This document shows positions 33,309 through 37,135 of a stretch of 37,135 nucleotides of DNA, piece after piece; within the stretch, counting starts at the first letter, position 1; every line of letters begins with the position of its first letter. Position numbers and translations under genes: made by a program. Under the pieces are notes generated by a model, which did not search any database, was not told where the DNA came from, and saw nothing but the letters and a program-made list of their open reading frames with translations. Source of the DNA: Cudoniella acicularis (Eukaryota > Ascomycota > Leotiomycetes > Helotiales > Helotiaceae); assembly GCA_013054445.1 (NCBI GenBank), contig JAAMPI010000456.1, positions 1-37,135 of the forward strand, in the 5' to 3' direction.

Positions 33309-34339
33309 ATGTTTCAATACTTCCTACGGAACACCCAAAAAATCATCCATCTGCGGCCGAAATCGAGGAAACAAGGACAGGAAATTATCACCCACCTGAG
33401 TTCCCTCAGGAACATACGCCCTCAATTTGAACTACCCCCAGTTCCCGCTCTCCTTTCTCTACAAGAGAGCCTCGAACTGCTGAAGAAAGTGTTCCTTCCT
33501 TCAAACAATAACTCGAACTGTTCGCCAAACCTACCTATTCAACTAGAGTAGGGTACTGTTTTACTTGCAACAAATTTTGAGTTCAAAAGCAATCCTATAT
33601 TCCATGCTGGTTCTAATTTCGTCGGCGCAGGATTTTGTTCTTTCGACCTTAGGTTTTAGAGGGAAAATCATTAAACCCACGAAACCTGCTTACAACGGAA
33701 TACTATCGACGCGGGATAAATTCTTTCAGCATGTACAAGCGCCGTCGCCTCAGGGTCCATAGGTATCTTTTTGGCGAATCCAAACCGTTGTCAACTGCAA
33801 TATCGGAAACTCTGAAACACCATGTGTGTCCTAACGATGTATCTCGACCAGTAATCCTCGTTGGTCACAATATTCAGACAGAGCTACATTGTTTAAAAAC
33901 CCTGGGGATTGATTTATGCACAGAGTTTCCATCGGTGTTGGCTGCCATTGATATCGAGGTTCTCGCCGGTAAAACCTTTTTGGCAGGTGAGGCTAGGGAG
34001 AGCGGGAGGTTTGGACTGGAAGTTATCGTAGAGGGTCTAGGAGTTTTTGACAGTCAGTTGCACTATAAGCATCGCCAAAATTCGAGCAATTTGGCTCACT
34101 TCATTATGAAAAGCCTTTTCATGCTCGCTGTTCAAAATTTCAAACCTACAGAGACAGATCCTGACTGTGGAATGATCAGTATTTCAAGGCTGGCACAACT
34201 GGAGTCAATTGCAAAAACTTCCCTTGAAGAAGAGCTTTTTAAGCCGTGTCCTGATGAGCTTGCTGCGAAGAAGAGATATATTGAAGAATGGGAAAGAAAG
34301 GAACAGAGCATTTTTCCATACAAAACCGTCATGACGTAG
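33309..34339 (+). pseudogene. Gfd2/YDR514C-like exonuclease-fold copy B, broken
   Basis: This copy aligns by eye with copy C along most of its length. LPIQLE is followed by TAG (33549-33551) where copy C has LESGVKF. The frame then continues to VGAGFCSFDLRF and a second TAG (33657-33659). After a frame change near 33660-33700 it reads TTEYYRRG, HRYLFGES, PVILVGHNIQTELHCLKTLGIDL, SGRFGLEVI and SSNLAHFIMKSLFML, ending at TGA/TAG near 34339. At least two stops and one frameshift are needed to explain it. The first acidic motif (DFEY) is not found upstream, and the final GNDA motif is SNLA, so the catalytic residues were probably lost before the frame broke. The 202-residue open part at 33731-34339 could still be translated but would lack the nuclease core. 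Confidence 0.65.
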
Positions 34340-34730
34340 CAATTCCACTGTGGGTGTTCCTTTACTGTGAACTACTCACCTGCTATGACTAAGCACCCGT
34401 TATAAATTTGGTATAATATGCATTGCACACCAAATGAAATTACTGCCCCAGATAACCTCACCATTCTTTGCTAATTATTGCGTCAAATTTCCATATATAC
34501 CGATTTGCAATTTCCATTCAAACACCGGTTAATTAAGCAGCAGAGATGGACACTTATTTCTCGTCTTCATATTTGAAAACTCCTTCAATTTCCTTGTAAC
34601 TGAAGAGTTGAGATTTCACTTTTTCCACGATTATTTTTTCCAACCAGACAAGCTTCTATCATCTGCCGTTATCCAACCCAGTTTCATTAAACACCACCAC
34701 GAAGGACTTCACTAGTGAATTTCATTCAAA
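34340..34730. other. Short intergenic interval between copies B and C
   Basis: These 391 bases are AT-rich, contain no recognised gene and probably hold the copy C promoter. Confidence 0.4.
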
Positions 34731-36116
34731 ATGTCCAATGGAGCTCAACAATCTAACTCCCGTGTGCTCTCGAGCCACGATGAGAGCTTAAGGATCTTCC
34801 GAATCGCCTTCTTGCCGGGTTGTATTGAATCGATTGGAGTCTCCAGTCTCGAATCAGAAAATCAGACAAACACTGCTAACAGCTCTCTACGCGATAAAGA
34901 AGCAGTGGTAGATGGATTTAATGAAGATCTCAACCGGATTTCTTCCCCCACGACACACTCTCAGAATTTTTCACACTAATTGGCAGACTCATCTTCCATC
35001 TTCGTTTCCGTTGACTTCGAATATATGTCGGAACTTAACCCAGAAACTGGAGAAACTGGGCGCCGTACTATTCGTGAAGTATGCAAACTGCTCTCGCCGA
35101 ATTTGGAACTGACAGAAGGCTGCGCTTCTGAAGTCCCATCGTTGTCCGAACTGATAAAAACCGCAAAACGCCAATCGAATCTTCGTGTTCGTCTTGAAAC
35201 ATCCTCGGCACACAACCCCCTACCTCCGAAAGACAGTCTTTCAAGACTGAGGGTCATTCTTATACCAGACATACACCCAGGACACACACTTACTGAGAGT
35301 TCACCAACTCAACTCGAATCTGGTGTTAAATTTCTTGTCATCAACGTCACGTACAAAAACCCAACCTACAACTTCGATTCGGTGGCCGCAGCTGGATTTT
35401 GCTCTTTCGACACCGAACTATTGAATAACGCAACTTTCAAGCATAAGCAGGTCTTCACAACGGAGAGTCTTCGTTTGAACGCCGAGAAAGTCTTTTCGAA
35501 GTCGAACCATGGTCGATCAAAGACCAAATTTACCCGTATAGTCAAGCACAAATATCTTTTTGGAGAATCACAAGTTTTGACCCGAGAAGATTTCTTAGCC
35601 ACGTTAACCCATCATGCATCTCCAGAAGTTCCTTCACGGGTGATTCTGGTAGGGCACAATATTCAAAGAGAATTATTTACCTTGAGCGATATGGGTATCG
35701 ATCTTGGAAAACAGTTCCCTTCGATCGAAGCTATAATCGACACAGAGTCAGTGGCTAGTTTAGAATTCTTAGGAAACCTTTCTGTGCCCGGCGGTAGATT
35801 TGGATTAGACGCCATTCTGAGAATTTTCGACATTTTCACCAAGAAAGCTTATATCAATGATGCCGGCAACGCAGCACATTTCATCATGAAATGTCTACTG
35901 CTGATAACTATTCGGAATTTCGAACACAACAATTCTATTTCAAGCCCAGCTATTAGCTCTAGAATAGAGCTCTTGAGATCTATAGCTACAATTTCTGTTG
36001 AAGAGGAAATGACCAAACCACCCCGGGATCAACTAGCTTCACTCGAAGCATACACTGCTGAATGCAAGCAGAGGAAGGATGAGGAGACTGCGGAAAACAA
36101 TGCTAGGAAGATGTAA
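34731..36116 (+). CDS. Gfd2/YDR514C-like exonuclease-fold copy C, probably spliced, active site degenerate
   Basis: The domain is open from 34980 to 36116. Motifs in order: IFVSVDFEY (first acidic pair), a Ser/Leu-rich insert of about 95 residues, AAGFCSFDTELL, HKYLFGES, SRVILVGHNIQRELFTLSDMGIDL, IIDTESVAS, GGRFGLDAI and AGNAAHFIMKCLLL. In copy A and in the family the last motif has GNDA; here the Asp is Ala, so metal-dependent nuclease activity is doubtful. An upstream ATG frame (34731) is in the same phase but stops at TAA 34977-34979. That TAA lies in CACTAATTGGCAG, a good branch-plus-acceptor, so an intron ending at 34986 is likely. The donor is uncertain: GTATTG at 34822 (165-base intron) or GTTGTA at 34819 fit the phase. 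The alternative is an in-frame nonsense mutation. Gfd2-type proteins have been linked to mRNA export in yeast; the role here is unknown. Confidence 0.6.
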
Positions 36117-36338
36117 TGCGTGGATCAACCTGAGGATTGGTGTGCCAATTTGGACGTTGGATTTCAAGCCCTCGAGTTTGACGGCGAAGAGTGATAAGAC
36201 CAAAATGAACGAACCAATTATCTGTATGAACTCCAACATATTCCCCAAAAATATTCTTAAACTCATTTACTCACAAGTTACCAATCTCAAACTCCTCTCA
36301 AAACTCCTCAATTCAAACCCAAAGAGTCAAAATAACAC

Positions 36339-37135
36339 CTAGATATGCAAGTTTCCATTCTCATTCTCAACACCATTTACCTCCCCACCAGCCGCCTTAA
36401 TCAAAACACTACACAACCACTCCGGCATGCTAATAAACGGACTATGACTCGCTGCACACCTCTCCACAGTATCGAAACTCCTCTCAACCACACCCTGCGC
36501 CATCGCAATCATGCCCTCTTGGGTATGCAGCGGAATCGCCTCGTCATTCTCGCACACCACATACGTGGATGGGATGACCTTCCACGGCGCAACTGTCAAC
36601 TCCGAGAAGAAAGTGGGGTGAGAATGGGGTTTAAGCGCAGATATATAGGGCTCGGAGACGGAGGGCTCGAGGTCGTTGTAGAATATCTGGTGAGGTGTTG
36701 CGGGGGTGACTTCATCGCCCTTTTTTGGTGTTATGTCAGTTCCTAAAGAGGCAAAAAAAGGAGGGCACAAACGGAGATCTGAAACCAAGGCAGTGGTTTT
36801 CCTCCTAGTGCTTTGTTGAGACTTCCTCCAACGTCTAAGATGAACGCTGCGCAGAATACCAATCGCACTACCTTGCCCCAACCCGGCTTTTTTTCTCCCT
36901 TTTCCAAGGTATGAACGTAGTCAGCGAGGGCTTCCATGCCGGGCACGGAACCATAGGAGTGGTAGAGCATGACCACGTCTTTGCCGGAGGAGAGCAGTTT
37001 GTTTAGTGTTGAGAGGATGATATCGACATCTGCTTGGATGGATGGAATGTGCGGTGGTCCACCGACAGAGGCCAGGGAGATTTCGTGGAATTTGTAGCCT
37101 GCCTTTTGCAGAAGGGATGTGGTGAGGTGGAAAGA
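36339..37135 (-). CDS. Alpha/beta hydrolase (AB_hydrolase_6 type), 5' end cut by the window
   Basis: The minus-strand gene enters from the right edge. The visible exons are 36773-37135 and 36339-36719, with a 53-base intron (36720-36772; GTTTGT donor, ACTGACAT branch, AAAG acceptor) that joins PWFQIS to GDEVTPATP in phase 0. Together they give 248 codons including the stop. The nucleophile elbow is MLYHSYGSVPG near 36950, with Ser in the usual HSYG position. The acid is probably in VCENDEAIP near 36550, and the catalytic His in AASHSPFISMPE near 36440. The upstream part EISLASVGGPP with QADVDIILSTLNKLL is the typical strand-helix before the elbow. Such hydrolases act on small esters or similar substrates; the substrate is unknown. 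About 40 N-terminal residues should lie beyond 37135. No lesion is seen in the visible part. Confidence 0.85.

Overview
The window reads as nuclear DNA of a filamentous ascomycete. Most genes are split by short GT-AG introns of about 45 to 75 bases with CTAAC/CTGAC-like branch sites. The gene set (SAGA subunit Spt7, a Nab3-like RRM protein, linker histone H1, 2EXR-domain proteins, LaeA-like methyltransferase, VanZ-like protein) is fungal. The abundance of 2EXR proteins and the general look of the proteins suggest Leotiomycetes (Helotiales), but that placement is inference from memory of protein families, not a computed result.

Layout. The left part (1 to about 7.6 kb) looks accessory: two 2EXR genes (232-1656 + and 6348-7621 +) flank a broken cytochrome P450 (minus) and a LaeA-like methyltransferase (minus). 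The centre (8.2 to 22 kb) is a compact housekeeping block with alternating strands: SPT7 (minus), VanZ-like (plus), ferric-reductase-like flavocytochrome (minus), LETM1-like mitochondrial protein (plus), Nab3-like RNA-binding protein (minus) and an ICT1-type peptidyl-tRNA hydrolase (plus). Next come a gene-poor AT-rich block of 4.6 kb and histone H1 (plus). The right part (28.8 to 37.1 kb) is accessory again. It holds a Gln-rich repeat protein, a tandem array of three related exonuclease-fold (Gfd2/YDR514C-like) copies of which two are clearly broken, and an alpha/beta hydrolase cut by the window end.

Function. No operon-like logic is expected. Several neighbours are divergent pairs that share a promoter interval (methyltransferase/2EXR-2, SPT7/VanZ, ferric reductase/LETM1, Nab3/ICT1). 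SPT7, H1 and Nab3 serve transcription and chromatin; LETM1-like and ICT1 serve mitochondria. The P450 and methyltransferase could be remains of a secondary-metabolite locus.

Quality caution. Two conserved genes (Nab3-like and VanZ-like) each need one single-base correction to read through, and the P450 also has a homopolymer frameshift. Sequencing error, strain-specific loss and true pseudogenes cannot be separated from this sequence alone. I did not find a clearly new biological system. The best leads are the 397-base last intron of the ICT1 gene, which carries a second possible terminal exon, the decaying Gfd2-like array, and the roughly 55-residue repeat protein.
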